Assembly: GCF_006376615.1 (NCBI RefSeq)
Contig: NZ_VEXQ01000024.1
Span: 1 to 52,393, forward strand
Length of the DNA stretch: 52,393 nt
Source: Buttiauxella sp. B2
GTDB lineage: Bacteria; Pseudomonadota; Gammaproteobacteria; Enterobacterales; Enterobacteriaceae
Direction of reading: 5' to 3'
Shown: piece after piece, positions 1-7,301 of the stretch
How the letters are laid out: each line of letters opens with the position of its first letter
How positions within the stretch are numbered: the first letter of the stretch is position 1
Made by a program: the position numbers and the translations under genes
Notes under the pieces: generated by a model
The model's input: only the letters and a program-made list of their open reading frames with translations
Databases searched by the model: none
What the model was told of the DNA's origin: nothing

Positions 1-81
1 CAAAGAAAACATGACATCATCATATGAATCTTCGCTTTTTAGTTGTTCAATACGTTTTACCGCTTCACGTATTGATTCCAT
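1..81 (-). CDS. N-terminal part of an unknown protein, cut by the window edge
   Basis: An open frame starts with ATG at 81 and runs off the left edge after 27 codons. The peptide begins MESIREAVKRIEQLKSEDSY and looks helical and charged. No good Shine-Dalgarno is visible. Instead the start codon lies five bases after a strong hairpin (87-130), which could matter for translation. If the window were a closed circle the frame would stop about 20 codons past the junction. I cannot name the family. Confidence 0.45.
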   Translation of the reverse strand, partial: MESIREAVKRIEQLKSEDSYDDVMFSL

Positions 82-86
82 ATTCA

Positions 87-130
87 GGGGTTCTATGCCG
101 GAACCGCCGAAATTTCCGGCAAAGAACCCC
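87..130 (-). terminator. Strong inverted repeat between two small genes
   Basis: GGGGTTCT pairs with AGAACCCC and inside it GCCGGAA pairs with TTCCGGC, giving a two-part stem. It lies just after the stop of the 139-396 gene and just before the start of the partial gene. No T-run follows on the minus strand, so it may act as an mRNA 3' end, a processing site or a translational control hairpin rather than a simple terminator. Confidence 0.5.
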
Positions 131-138
131 TACCAACG

Positions 139-396
139 TCAGATAATGTCCACCCTGACAAGCCGGTGATAGCTGCTTTTTACCTGCAAAATGCTCCCCT
201 GCACCGTGAGCTGGACGTTGCCACCCGGCTGTAGGAAAGCAACACTTTCAGCCAACGTGATATTGTTTGTAGCTATCCGAAGCCATCCGTCTTCTTCGTT
301 GAAGAGGACACCAAAAAAAATGACTTCAGACGTGCTGGTCATCACATGCGCTGTTTGTTTTATCGTTCCCGTAAACGTTCTTTTGTTGCCTGTCAT
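139..396 (-). CDS. Hypothetical small protein, 85 aa
   Basis: The protein starts MTGNKRTFTGTIKQTAHVMT and is rich in beta-strand formers. It shows no signal peptide or membrane segment. The frame is closed by the 87-130 hairpin and preceded by an AT-rich stretch that could hold a promoter. No family is recognised. It is probably a real gene because it is tightly packed with same-strand neighbours, but function is unknown. Confidence 0.5.
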   Translation of the reverse strand: MTGNKRTFTGTIKQTAHVMTSTSEVIFFGVLFNEEDGWLRIATNNITLAESVAFLQPGGNVQLTVQGSILQVKSSYHRLVRVDII

Positions 397-470
397 AACG
401 TCATTGGTCCCATACGATCATTAAAAAATAGGTAGCGGAGTCTCTGATATAAAGAGTCAGAAATTAAACA

Positions 471-497
471 GAGGCGTGAAATAGGCCGCTTGCACGG
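471..497. terminator. Hairpin terminator-like repeat
   Basis: AAATAGGCCG and CGGCCTATTT form a 10-bp stem with a short loop, directly downstream of the 503-703 gene on the minus strand. A weak T/A flank is present on both sides, so it may work in both directions. Confidence 0.55.
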
Positions 498-502
498 CCT
501 AT

Positions 503-703
503 TTATCTTAACCAGTAGGCGATCATTGCTATGGCAATACAGACTGGTGAAAATACGGTCAGGAAATTATTTATCCTTGAAGGAATACCACCTTTAAGAC
601 CGAAACCCGTTGTTTCTAACGGAAGCATAAAGAACATGGTTAGTGTGCCGCCGATCCCAAGACTCATGAAAACATAAAATATCAATGATGTAGTTACCGT
701 CAT
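503..703 (-). CDS. Small two-helix membrane protein, 66 aa
   Basis: Two hydrophobic segments (about residues 5-27 and 45-64) suggest a small inner-membrane protein. The C-terminus ends IAMIAYWLR, closely like the end of the 2933-3178 protein (AICMIAYWL), so the two may be distant paralogues or share a C-terminal membrane segment. A Shine-Dalgarno (GATAGG) lies upstream of the ATG. About 42 bp upstream of the start is a repeat shared with the 1498-2445 gene. Function unknown. Confidence 0.55.
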   Translation of the reverse strand: MTVTTSLIFYVFMSLGIGGTLTMFFMLPLETTGFGLKGGIPSRINNFLTVFSPVCIAIAMIAYWLR

Positions 704-744
704 TCTTATTACCTATCAGGCTATTCATTTGACTTATTTTAGCA

Positions 745-785
745 GGTCAGATCTTGTGCATCCAGCAGAACTGGACAGAATTACC
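745..785 (-). repeat. Shared upstream element, copy 1
   Basis: Contains the 25-bp core CCAGCAGAACTGG followed by (A/G)CAGAATTACC, plus a nearby CAGATC block. A second copy at 2483-2523 lies at nearly the same distance from the start of another minus-strand gene, so this is probably a common promoter-proximal or leader element. Confidence 0.5.
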
Positions 786-856
786 TTTGTGTCCAACGTC
801 GAAGGGATATAAACGGGAGACGTAAATTTTATTATTTCCAGATTAACCATTGGGAT

Positions 857-873
857 AGCCTGATAATATCAGG
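857..873. repeat. 17-bp palindrome with a degenerate third copy of the leader repeat beside it
   Basis: GCCTGATAATATCAGGC is a perfect palindrome with a single central base. The adjoining sequence up to about 900 (CCAGATCACAG...CCAGCAGAGTTAC) resembles the shared upstream element at 745 and 2483. It sits just downstream of the 903-1457 gene and may end that transcript or act as an operator. Confidence 0.4.
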
Positions 874-902
874 CCAGATCACAGCCAGCCAGCAGAGTTA
901 CG

Positions 903-1457
903 CTATGGATTCGTGGTAATCACTAGCAGTTTGCCGTCATCCATTTTAACAATGGTAAGGGCGAGGCCGCCTTGTGGAACCTGAAAATACTGACTGGCAG
1001 TTTCAGACTTCCCGGCATAAATAATATTGTAGGATTGATTTATTACCGTACCTCCCTCATTCAATGAAAGCGGCGTGTTTTTTATTAATATTGCATCCTG
1101 AGCAGATAACTTTTCTACCTGCATGTTTTTTTTGAATGCCGCCAGTGCTTTCTCAGAAGAAAGCGGCTTGCCATTTGCACTGGATTTGAAAATAATCACA
1201 CTACCCTTATATGAATTTAAATCCAGTGTATTTGTCACCACTGCTGTATTAAAACCGTCTTTCTCCAGTAGCTTCACTGATTTAATCAATGCATCAGTAT
1301 CGATAGATTTAAATACTCCGTAATCAGCCCCAAACACCCCGATGCTTTGTGGATTAACAACAGTAGTTGTAATGTCAGGTGTACTGGAAATAGCAGAGAA
1401 CGTAGCGGCAGATGAGCAGATATAAATGATAGGCAATATTGATTTAATATTTTTCAT
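903..1457 (-). CDS. Exported hypothetical protein, 184 aa
   Basis: An N-terminal signal peptide is clear: MKNIKSILPIIYICSSAATF with a small-residue stretch after it, so the product is probably periplasmic or outer-membrane associated. The Shine-Dalgarno AGGAAG precedes the ATG. The mature part is mixed alpha/beta without cysteines or motifs that I recognise. It lies next to an unknown 315-residue gene and may be co-transcribed with it (about 40-bp gap). Function unknown. Confidence 0.6.
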   Translation of the reverse strand: MKNIKSILPIIYICSSAATFSAISSTPDITTTVVNPQSIGVFGADYGVFKSIDTDALIKSVKLLEKDGFNTAVVTNTLDLNSYKGSVIIFKSSANGKPLSSEKALAAFKKNMQVEKLSAQDAILIKNTPLSLNEGGTVINQSYNIIYAGKSETASQYFQVPQGGLALTIVKMDDGKLLVITTNP

Positions 1458-1497
1458 AAAACTTCCTGTTCTGTCAAGGAGTTAATCCCGTAGGGGC

Positions 1498-2445
1498 TTA
1501 ATTGAATCGTCCATGCTCACGATCATAGGTTTTTGCATCAAAACATAGCTCTTCAAGCCACACATCCCACGCTTTATTCATAAATACCGATTCATGTGCT
1601 CTGCCTTGTGCTTCAAGATATTCACTTTCTTTTTTGAAAAGCTCCTCATAAAAATCACGCGCATAGTCATAATTGAAATTAAAAACTATATAGCGAACCC
1701 CGCAACCAGTCAGCTCTTTAAAGTGTTTTTTTAGATACTGGCTTTCCCATTCCCACATGAATTCATTAAACGCAAGCGCATCGAGAAGGGTATCTAAATT
1801 ATAAACTTTCTTTAATTTTCTGTTAATACAGGTGGCAATATGACGATGTTTTGTTGAATAGGTGCCAGATGATAATAAATCCGAACAAACAAGCGACAGA
1901 CGTTGAACATCGTTGTTGATAACTGAGTTAGATATTTGTTTTAGAATACTGTTTCCCACAAAATGTTTATCGCTGGTTGACAACTGCATGAGCGAGGATA
2001 AATCATCAGTGAAATTAATATCAAGTTCAGTGAACGTAGGCTTACCGGGAATGTTATCAGGAGCCAGCAGATATTTACTTTTGACCAAAAAATAGATTCG
2101 AATTTCAGACCAGACTTCATTAATGGCACGTTTAGCAAAAACATCAAATTCATCACCAACAATGGATTTTGCATCTTCTATTATTTCTGGGTGTAAATAA
2201 TCATCCACAGAAAACCGGCATTGTATTGCCTCTTGACCATCCCAGACATAGTTATCCGTCACCGAACCGTAATTGATACAAAAACGTCTTATTTTTTCCT
2301 GTACATCGTCATGCTCAGTGCAATTAATCTCATACCAATAATTTTCTGGTTCCTCTATATCAGAGGACATTAAAACAAAGCGCACGACAGGAGACTGACA
2401 AAAAAAGTTCAAATACCGGGAATTAAAATCTTTATCAATTTTCAC
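1498..2445 (-). CDS. Hypothetical cytoplasmic protein, 315 aa
   Basis: Start is GTG at 2445 with a good AGGAAGG site. An ATG two bases upstream is immediately followed by a stop. The protein is acidic, soluble and rich in Trp, Tyr and Phe, with no visible membrane segment or nucleotide motif. A repeat element shared with the 503-703 gene lies about 40 bp upstream. The gene may form a pair with the exported 184-residue protein downstream. No family recognised. Confidence 0.6.
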   Translation of the reverse strand: MKIDKDFNSRYLNFFCQSPVVRFVLMSSDIEEPENYWYEINCTEHDDVQEKIRRFCINYGSVTDNYVWDGQEAIQCRFSVDDYLHPEIIEDAKSIVGDEFDVFAKRAINEVWSEIRIYFLVKSKYLLAPDNIPGKPTFTELDINFTDDLSSLMQLSTSDKHFVGNSILKQISNSVINNDVQRLSLVCSDLLSSGTYSTKHRHIATCINRKLKKVYNLDTLLDALAFNEFMWEWESQYLKKHFKELTGCGVRYIVFNFNYDYARDFYEELFKKESEYLEAQGRAHESVFMNKAWDVWLEELCFDAKTYDREHGRFN

Positions 2446-2482
2446 ATATCACCTTCCTATTAATTATTTCATAAAAATACCA

Positions 2483-2523
2483 GACCAGATCCCGCACTGC
2501 CAGCAGAACTGGGCAGAATTACC
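2483..2523 (-). repeat. Shared upstream element, copy 2
   Basis: Second copy of the core CCAGCAGAACTGG plus GCAGAATTACC seen at 745-785. It lies about 40 bp before the GTG of the 315-residue gene. Position and orientation relative to the following gene match copy 1. Confidence 0.5.
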
Positions 2524-2592
2524 GGGATATCCTAGTACCTATGGAATTAACTGACAGCTATATTATTTGCCACTCATTAAACAAGCGAGCTT

Positions 2593-2880
2593 TTAAATAT
2601 GTTTTATTATTCGTTTAGAACGCAAAGAAACAAAAATATAATTAAAAATAAACAATGAAAGAAATAACACAGGTGTTGCTATAAACATCCAACCTATTGG
2701 TTTTGAGTCTAATACTGTTGTGAAACAACCACTAGGGCAAGATAAAACAGGAGCTGTTACAATTTCGATTCCTGTAAAGAACATCCAAACCAAACCCGTT
2801 ATAATAGCAGCATAAAATGCAGCACCAACCGCAAGACCACCTAGTAGTAAAACAATGCCTAAAACTTCAAGAATCCACAT
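2593..2880 (-). CDS. Small membrane protein, 95 aa
   Basis: I chose the ATG at 2880 because GGGGGGT sits 7 bases before it; a longer frame reaches 2922. The protein starts MWILEVLGIVLLLGGLAVGA and has about three hydrophobic helices, with one Cys-containing loop (CPSGC) between them. It is likely an inner-membrane protein. It is followed by the 503-3408 group of similar small membrane genes on the same strand. Function unknown. Confidence 0.55.
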   Translation of the reverse strand: MWILEVLGIVLLLGGLAVGAAFYAAIITGLVWMFFTGIEIVTAPVLSCPSGCFTTVLDSKPIGWMFIATPVLFLSLFIFNYIFVSLRSKRIIKHI

Positions 2881-2932
2881 ACTGATTACCCCCCAGACGT
2901 ATATTAATAATCCTTTATGCACCCTAGTTATC

Positions 2933-3178
2933 TTATAACCAGTATGCGATCATGCAAATGGCACCAACGCTAATTACCCCTCCAGCTATAAACATATTAC
3001 GCCGCCATCTAACAAGACTCTTTGCGGGATCTGTTTTCGCAAACTCTTTGAGTTGCTTATCAGTAAAGCGATCACCCGCTTTATCTGTAGTACCAGGGTG
3101 AATGTACCAGGCAGTCCAGAAACACCTGACCCCAAACCCAGAAATTACTATCAAAATACCTATTTTAAACAGTTCCAT
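2933..3178 (-). CDS. Small membrane protein, 81 aa
   Basis: An N-terminal helix (about 5-25) and a C-terminal helix (about 62-81) flank a charged loop with TDKQLKEFAKTDPAKSLVRW. The C-terminal end AICMIAYWL resembles that of the 503-703 protein. Likely inner membrane. It belongs to a minus-strand run of small membrane genes of unknown role. Confidence 0.55.
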   Translation of the reverse strand: MELFKIGILIVISGFGVRCFWTAWYIHPGTTDKAGDRFTDKQLKEFAKTDPAKSLVRWRRNMFIAGGVISVGAICMIAYWL

Positions 3179-3210
3179 TGCCCACCTAACCTTGAGTGAA
3201 AAAATTAACC

Positions 3211-3408
3211 TTAATTAGTTTTATCGGCATGACAGCTTAGAACTCCAGCTAAAATTGAAGTACTAAAGACAAAAACCACCATCCCGACTGGCACCATCCA
3301 CATAGACCCCGATTCCACAATACTAGAGAAGTAATCGCCTAAATCAAAAACAGCAGAACAGAAAAATAAAAATCCAGAAATTACCAAAATCCTACTAATT
3401 ATAAATAT
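3211..3408 (-). CDS. Possible 65-aa membrane protein without a standard start codon
   Basis: Between the 2933-3178 and 3421-3675 genes an open frame encodes two hydrophobic helices, for example RILVISGFLFFCSAVFDLGD and MWMVPVGMVVFVFSTSILAG. The frame directly follows the upstream gene's stop and has no ATG or GTG at the expected site. Candidates are ATA at 3408 (8 bases after AGGG is another in-frame ATA) or TTG at 3387. It may use a rare start, be coupled to the gene before it, or have lost its start and be decaying. Confidence 0.4.
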   Translation of the reverse strand: MFIISRILVISGFLFFCSAVFDLGDYFSSIVESGSMWMVPVGMVVFVFSTSILAGVLSCHADKTN

Positions 3409-3420
3409 TACCCTATTATC

Positions 3421-3675
3421 CTAAATTTCTTGATGTCGATTGTAACCCATTTCATTCTTCCCGGTTGGGGTTATATGCATAGTAGTAAACCCATTCAGAG
3501 ATATGCCATTTGCGGCGATATACGATTTATTTAACAGTGCCTTTGCGGAAACAGTGCAGTTAATGACGTTTAAGCCAAGAAAGAATCGCCCCTTACTGTC
3601 CATCCTGAGCATAGCCCCGGCGCTCATTTCCCTAAGTATCTTTAATTGTCCTTTCGCCATCCACCATCCCGCCAT
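3421..3675 (-). CDS. Hypothetical small protein, 84 aa
   Basis: The ATG directly follows the stop codon of the HTH gene upstream (TAAATG), so the two are very probably co-translated. The protein is basic and starts MAGWWMAKGQLKILREMSAG. It may be the partner of the small HTH protein. No domain recognised. Confidence 0.55.
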   Translation of the reverse strand: MAGWWMAKGQLKILREMSAGAMLRMDSKGRFFLGLNVINCTVSAKALLNKSYIAANGISLNGFTTMHITPTGKNEMGYNRHQEI

Positions 3676-3867
3676 TTAGTCCTCCTGTTTGTTAGGTAAT
3701 CCCGGTAGCCCGTTAGCTGCATCTATATCACGCTGTTTAGCCGCTGCTGCGATGCGTGACATTTGTCGAGGGGAAACTTCCCAACGGTGAGCCAATTCTT
3801 CAAACGTCCATCCCTTGCTGTTGGCTATTTCCTGAATCTGCGTTACTTTTTTGCGCCTACTGGTCAT
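3676..3867 (-). CDS. Small helix-turn-helix DNA-binding protein, 63 aa
   Basis: Residues about 18-45 (GWTFEELAHRWEVSPRQMSR) read as a helix-turn-helix: EELA, a turn, then SPRQMSRIAAA as recognition helix. The basic N-terminus MTSRRKK may contact DNA. It is likely a transcriptional regulator of its own operon, since an imperfect palindrome lies about 28 bp upstream. Stop and next start abut. Family assignment beyond HTH is uncertain. Confidence 0.6.
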   Translation of the reverse strand: MTSRRKKVTQIQEIANSKGWTFEELAHRWEVSPRQMSRIAAAAKQRDIDAANGLPGLPNKQED

Positions 3868-3894
3868 ATATGTCTAGTTTGCTCCTTTCCATAC

Positions 3895-3916
3895 TACCTG
3901 TCAAATATGTCAGGTA
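3895..3916. promoter_or_regulatory. Putative operator upstream of the small HTH gene
   Basis: TACCTGTCAAATATGTCAGGTA is an imperfect 22-bp palindrome with perfect outer TACCTG/CAGGTA arms, located in the upstream region of the HTH gene. Autoregulation is inferred from position only. Confidence 0.4.
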
Positions 3917-4007
3917 ATATTAACTTAAAACTAGTCTTTTGTTAAGAATGGGTTGTTGGTTATGGACAGAATGTTCAGGGGTGCGGGAATTAAATGAAGG
4001 GCATTAA

Positions 4008-4030
4008 AAAGGCCGCTGGCGCGGCCTTAG
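4008..4030 (-). terminator. Rho-independent terminator for the 4027-4320 gene
   Basis: On the minus strand AAGGCCGC-GCCA-GCGGCCTT is followed by TTT, directly at the stop codon of the membrane-protein gene. Confidence 0.7.
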
Positions 4031-4320
4031 TTCGGTAACTGGTATTGTTGCAATTTCGACAAGCAATACAGGAAACCTTTACGACAGAGGGCGGCTGCAA
4101 CGAAACAAACGGTAGCAAGGAAAAAAGCCATTCCTGCACTGCCAAGGCTAAGACCTTCGAAGGAATACATCCATACAGATGCAAAAAGCCTCACAGCAGC
4201 GTTAATCATAAAAATGAGTCCTGTTAAACCAAAAAAGAACAGCCCAATAAATGCTAAGAGCGTTGTATTGTTAACAGCATAACTTTTTGGCTCAATGATC
4301 TCTTTTTTAAATTTAGGCAT
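4027..4320 (-). CDS. Membrane protein, 97 aa
   Basis: I chose the ATG at 4320 (MPKFKKEIIEPKSYAVNNTT) because AAGGGAAAG precedes it; the frame is open to 4365. Two to three hydrophobic helices cover about residues 20-42 and 60-82. The tail is basic and polar. It overlaps nothing and ends at a terminator, so it closes a small operon with the 4358-5005 gene. Function unknown. Confidence 0.55.
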   Translation of the reverse strand: MPKFKKEIIEPKSYAVNNTTLLAFIGLFFFGLTGLIFMINAAVRLFASVWMYSFEGLSLGSAGMAFFLATVCFVAAALCRKGFLYCLSKLQQYQLPN

Positions 4321-4357
4321 ATTCTTTCCCTTTTTCGCCAACAAGATTATAGGACAA

Positions 4358-5005
4358 TCAACCAATCAATTCCCCACATGAGTTATGGCCTATCCAAACT
4401 GGTGACGAAATCACATTTTCTCTGAACACTGCCAGAATCGGTTGTGATAATGTTTTACCCTCCACTGAATGCCTGTCTACTTCATGACCAAATAACCCAT
4501 CATAGCCCATATCAAAAGCACACTTACAAATACTCTCGATTAAACTGCGTGTTAAGTTGAGGTTAAAAACATATGTCCCATATTCTTTTGACATATCATA
4601 CTCTTCGCAGTTTCGCCGGATTTCTTTATGAAAATGATGTTCAAGATCTACATCAGTCCATGCATACCTAAGAACATCCCCAGAAAGCCAGCCACGATGC
4701 CAAAAGTCGTGTTGCACATTCAATGACTTTTCCATTAACTGTATTTTCGATGTCATTACTCTTAATTTTTCAGATGCTGCATAATTACTAATAGTATTTA
4801 AAATGTTTGCATCTTTTTTTAGTGATGATACCGCTAATCTCTTACCTGCCCCCAGCGCATACTCCTTGTTAGCAGTAAAAAAAACAGGGGAATGACGAAT
4901 CAAATAATTTTGATTTTTTTTCATCGGTGGAGGAAATGACCATTCCTGAAAGATGTCATCTCCACCATGAAACCATGATATTTCTGCTAATTCATTAATG
5001 TTCAT
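4358..5005 (-). CDS. Possible ADP-ribosyltransferase-like protein, 215 aa
   Basis: The N-terminus has WFHGGDD, then HSPVFFTANKEYALGAGKRL, and the C-terminus has YDGLFGHEVDRHSVEGKT followed by QPILAVFREN. This order (H-x-G strand, FFT..A..YA segment, late GYDG..G strand) recalls small ADP-ribosyltransferase folds. I see no certain catalytic Glu. The match is by eye and weak. It is soluble with no signal peptide. It lies between a membrane-protein gene and an acetyltransferase gene on the same strand. Confidence 0.45.
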   Translation of the reverse strand: MNINELAEISWFHGGDDIFQEWSFPPPMKKNQNYLIRHSPVFFTANKEYALGAGKRLAVSSLKKDANILNTISNYAASEKLRVMTSKIQLMEKSLNVQHDFWHRGWLSGDVLRYAWTDVDLEHHFHKEIRRNCEEYDMSKEYGTYVFNLNLTRSLIESICKCAFDMGYDGLFGHEVDRHSVEGKTLSQPILAVFRENVISSPVWIGHNSCGELIG

Positions 5006-5026
5006 TATGCACCATCTGTTATATGA

Positions 5027-5605
5027 TTATTTTTCTTTTATAATTGAAGTTACGGTATTGTAAACAATGGAATTGTCAGGTATGTCTTTATTGACAAATG
5101 TCATGGCTCCTATTGTCACATTTTCACCAATCTTAATGTCACCAATAATACAACTATGTGCTCCTATATCAACATTATCACCGATTGTTATTATTCCTAT
5201 ATCCCCTATTGATGATTTACGTCCAATCGTTGTATTTTGTCTAATATTCATGTTGCGCCCAATGATACATTCTGAGCGGATTACTATCCCTACGCAGTGA
5301 TTAACCTTCATACCTGCACCGATATGTGCGTATGTACTAATATCTGCACCATATTTTCGAAATATTTTTGCATTGATCTTTCTCGACCATTTTTGATAAC
5401 GATTACTGGGTAAACCACTCAGATAGTTTGCCACACGCCACCAAAAATAAAATCGTTTCCTAGAGCTAAATAAACCTCTGTGTATTACCTTAAACCACGA
5501 AAACTTTTTCTTCCCACCCCGGCTGATAACTTCAATTCTTAAACATTCTTTAAGATGCTCAAGTGTATTTCTGGTCTGTATATTGCTGTATAAACCGTTA
5601 TCCAT
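5027..5605 (-). CDS. Hexapeptide-repeat (LbH) acetyltransferase, serine acetyltransferase-like
   Basis: From about residue 90 the protein shows repeated [IV]G-x4 hexapeptides: AHIGAGMKV, IVIRSECIIG, NIRQNTTIG, ITIGDNVDIG, HSCIIGDIKIG, ENVTIGAMTF, the mark of a left-handed beta-helix. H152-type 'VNHCVG' resembles the acceptor site of CysE-like or capsule O-acetyltransferases. I chose ATG 5605, just after the sprT-like gene's stop, rather than 5689 inside it. The substrate cannot be read from sequence; exopolysaccharide or serine are possible. Confidence 0.7.
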   Translation of the reverse strand: MDNGLYSNIQTRNTLEHLKECLRIEVISRGGKKKFSWFKVIHRGLFSSRKRFYFWWRVANYLSGLPSNRYQKWSRKINAKIFRKYGADISTYAHIGAGMKVNHCVGIVIRSECIIGRNMNIRQNTTIGRKSSIGDIGIITIGDNVDIGAHSCIIGDIKIGENVTIGAMTFVNKDIPDNSIVYNTVTSIIKEK

Positions 5606-5609
5606 ATAT

Positions 5610-6392
5610 TTAATCCTCTGCTTCCAAACAACACTCGCAGTCACCACATTTAAGATGCGCTGTAGGTTTAGCCCACGCATTAAGCCCACAGTCCGGGCAA
5701 CTAAATTTAGTACGGGTTCCCGTTCCTTTTATCGGGGGAAGAAAATCAATAACCTGATCCGAACCATCGTCGTTATCATCAGGAACGATAGCGCCCTGGT
5801 TGACGGTTTTAGTCAGTTTTTGAATCAACACCATATCATTTCCGTCAGTTACCTTTAACCAATCATCAAGAATATCACTGTTAGTTTTAGCCGAAGGTGC
5901 CAGCCCTGTTGACCACTTATCATACCAGGATATTGAAAATCCATTTTTTAGCAGGTCATAAACTGCCGTTTGAAAATGCCCACCCCGGATAATGTAATGC
6001 GTCATTTGTTGGCCTGTTTTTTTACCTCCAGGCATTCCAGTATTCGAGGGCATTAAACCAATTTCCTCCATTTTCTTCCCCCAGACACGATCATGATATC
6101 CACCACGGCAGTTTTTAATGGGGATGTAATGCCTCCAAACATGGCATTGTTCATGCACTAGGGTAGAAAGTGTATCTGCCAGCGAACGACCACCAAAGTA
6201 ATCTGGGTTCATTGCAAGTTCAGATATATTCGACTGCCCGGTAAAACGCTCCGGTGCAAAATACCCAAACGTCCTTTTACCGCGCTGTAGTGTGAGCAAC
6301 AAATCCGGTAAAGCATTCTCGAAGAGGGTTGTATTGAAATAGTCATAAGCCTGTTGCAGTTCGGCATATGCCTGAATAGCGGGTTTAGTCAT
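5610..6392 (-). CDS. SprT-like zinc metalloprotein, 260 aa
   Basis: HEQCHVWRH (about residues 79-87) is the HExxH motif in its SprT form, with a downstream GGYHDRVWGKKM segment that supplies the third ligand in the family. The C-terminus carries CPDCGLNAWAKP...CGDCE, a zinc ribbon. SprT-like proteins are DNA-protein crosslink or DNA-associated proteases; plasmid copies are common next to transfer genes but poorly studied. A 20-bp palindrome lies about 28 bp upstream of the start. Confidence 0.8.
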   Translation of the reverse strand: MTKPAIQAYAELQQAYDYFNTTLFENALPDLLLTLQRGKRTFGYFAPERFTGQSNISELAMNPDYFGGRSLADTLSTLVHEQCHVWRHYIPIKNCRGGYHDRVWGKKMEEIGLMPSNTGMPGGKKTGQQMTHYIIRGGHFQTAVYDLLKNGFSISWYDKWSTGLAPSAKTNSDILDDWLKVTDGNDMVLIQKLTKTVNQGAIVPDDNDDGSDQVIDFLPPIKGTGTRTKFSCPDCGLNAWAKPTAHLKCGDCECCLEAED

Positions 6393-6419
6393 GGCTAGTG
6401 TCCGTGTTAATCTCTGTTA

Positions 6420-6439
6420 ATTGTATTGTACAATACAAT
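6420..6439. promoter_or_regulatory. Perfect 20-bp palindrome upstream of the sprT-like gene
   Basis: ATTGTATTGTACAATACAAT is a perfect dyad lying 28 bp before the ATG of the SprT-like gene. A dimeric repressor site is the simplest reading; the regulator is unknown. Confidence 0.5.
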
Positions 6440-6576
6440 ATATAAATAAAAAAACGGATTATTCAACGTATACCTGAGTACAAACATTCCTCATGCAGAC
6501 ATGCCAATGCACCTGCCCATTCTGAAAAAAAAAGCATCAGTGGATGGGTGATTTTTACGTTAAATTGGTAATTGCA

Positions 6577-6610
6577 TATCTGAACTACCAAAAATCAGGT
6601 AGTTCAGATA
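6577..6610. terminator. Inverted repeat between hns-like and sprT-like genes
   Basis: TATCTGAACTACC and GGTAGTTCAGATA form a perfect 13-bp stem with an 8-base loop, right after the stop of the H-NS-like gene. There is no strong T-run, so it may be a weak or bidirectional terminator. Confidence 0.55.
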
Positions 6611-6620
6611 TTGAAGGAAA

Positions 6621-7064
6621 TTATTCGTCAGATGATTTAATCAGGAACTCTTCTTTCGTGTGGCCGTTCTCGAAAGCTTCTTTAAATGCTGATTTTATTC
6701 TACCCCGTCCAGACCATTCATGAACAACCCCATCTTTATCCGTCAGACGGTACTTAGGTTTCACCTCAGAAGCCGGTTTCTTACCTGTTTTTTTTGCCTC
6801 TGGGTTTTCTGGCTGTAAACTCAGTAATGCAGGATCAAGCCCGATTGACTCCATGTACTTTTTCACTTTCTCGAGTTTTTCTTGTTCCTCTTGCTTTTGG
6901 CGTTGTTCAGCCAGGTACTCATCTTGTCTTTCAGCGATAACCGCCTGGAGTTTCTCACTAGCCTCTTGCAAAAACTCATAACTAACTTCACGAGCATAAA
7001 CACGTAAAGACCGGATGTTAGACAATACAGACGTTACCGCACCAAAACGTTCATCACTACTCAT
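6621..7064 (-). CDS. H-NS/StpA family nucleoid protein, 147 aa
   Basis: The N-terminus SNIRSLRVYAREVSYEFLQE and the following Glu/Gln/Lys-rich coiled coil match the H-NS oligomerisation region. The C-terminal part YRLTDKDGVVHEWSGRGRIK matches the DNA-binding domain, with SGRGR in place of the usual TGQGR loop. Known role of the family: silencing AT-rich DNA. On conjugative plasmids such copies reduce the cost of plasmid entry. A Hha-type partner is encoded at 49159. Confidence 0.9.
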   Translation of the reverse strand: MSSDERFGAVTSVLSNIRSLRVYAREVSYEFLQEASEKLQAVIAERQDEYLAEQRQKQEEQEKLEKVKKYMESIGLDPALLSLQPENPEAKKTGKKPASEVKPKYRLTDKDGVVHEWSGRGRIKSAFKEAFENGHTKEEFLIKSSDE

Positions 7065-7248
7065 TAAAATAACCCCTTGTTTACATGCAATTCCGATTAA
7101 TCTGATTTATTTAATCAGTGATTTTATACGGGCAATGCTGGGTGCCACCAGTTCACTAGAAGAATGCTATTAATATAGCAGTTTTAACCAATGACAGCAG
7201 ATCACCTATGTTGCCACTTATTTATAGACTGAATGGTACGTTTACAAC

Positions 7249-7296
7249 CCCTGCGACAAAAACACCCATTACCACAATAGAAAACGGTAATGGGTA
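7249..7296 (-). terminator. Terminator after the topoisomerase gene
   Basis: On the minus strand ACCCATTACC and GGTAATGGGT form a 10-bp stem with a 12-base loop, followed by GTTTTTG. Confidence 0.65.
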
Positions 7297-7301
7297 GAAT
7301 C

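Noticed and set aside
1941..2174. 77-codon frame within the 1498-2445 gene
   Set aside because: Same-strand alternative frame, fully inside the larger ORF, with no ribosome-binding site.
745..2523. Insertion-sequence remnant with terminal repeats flanking 785-2483
   Set aside because: The two copies are direct, not inverted, no transposase is present, and each sits before a gene start.
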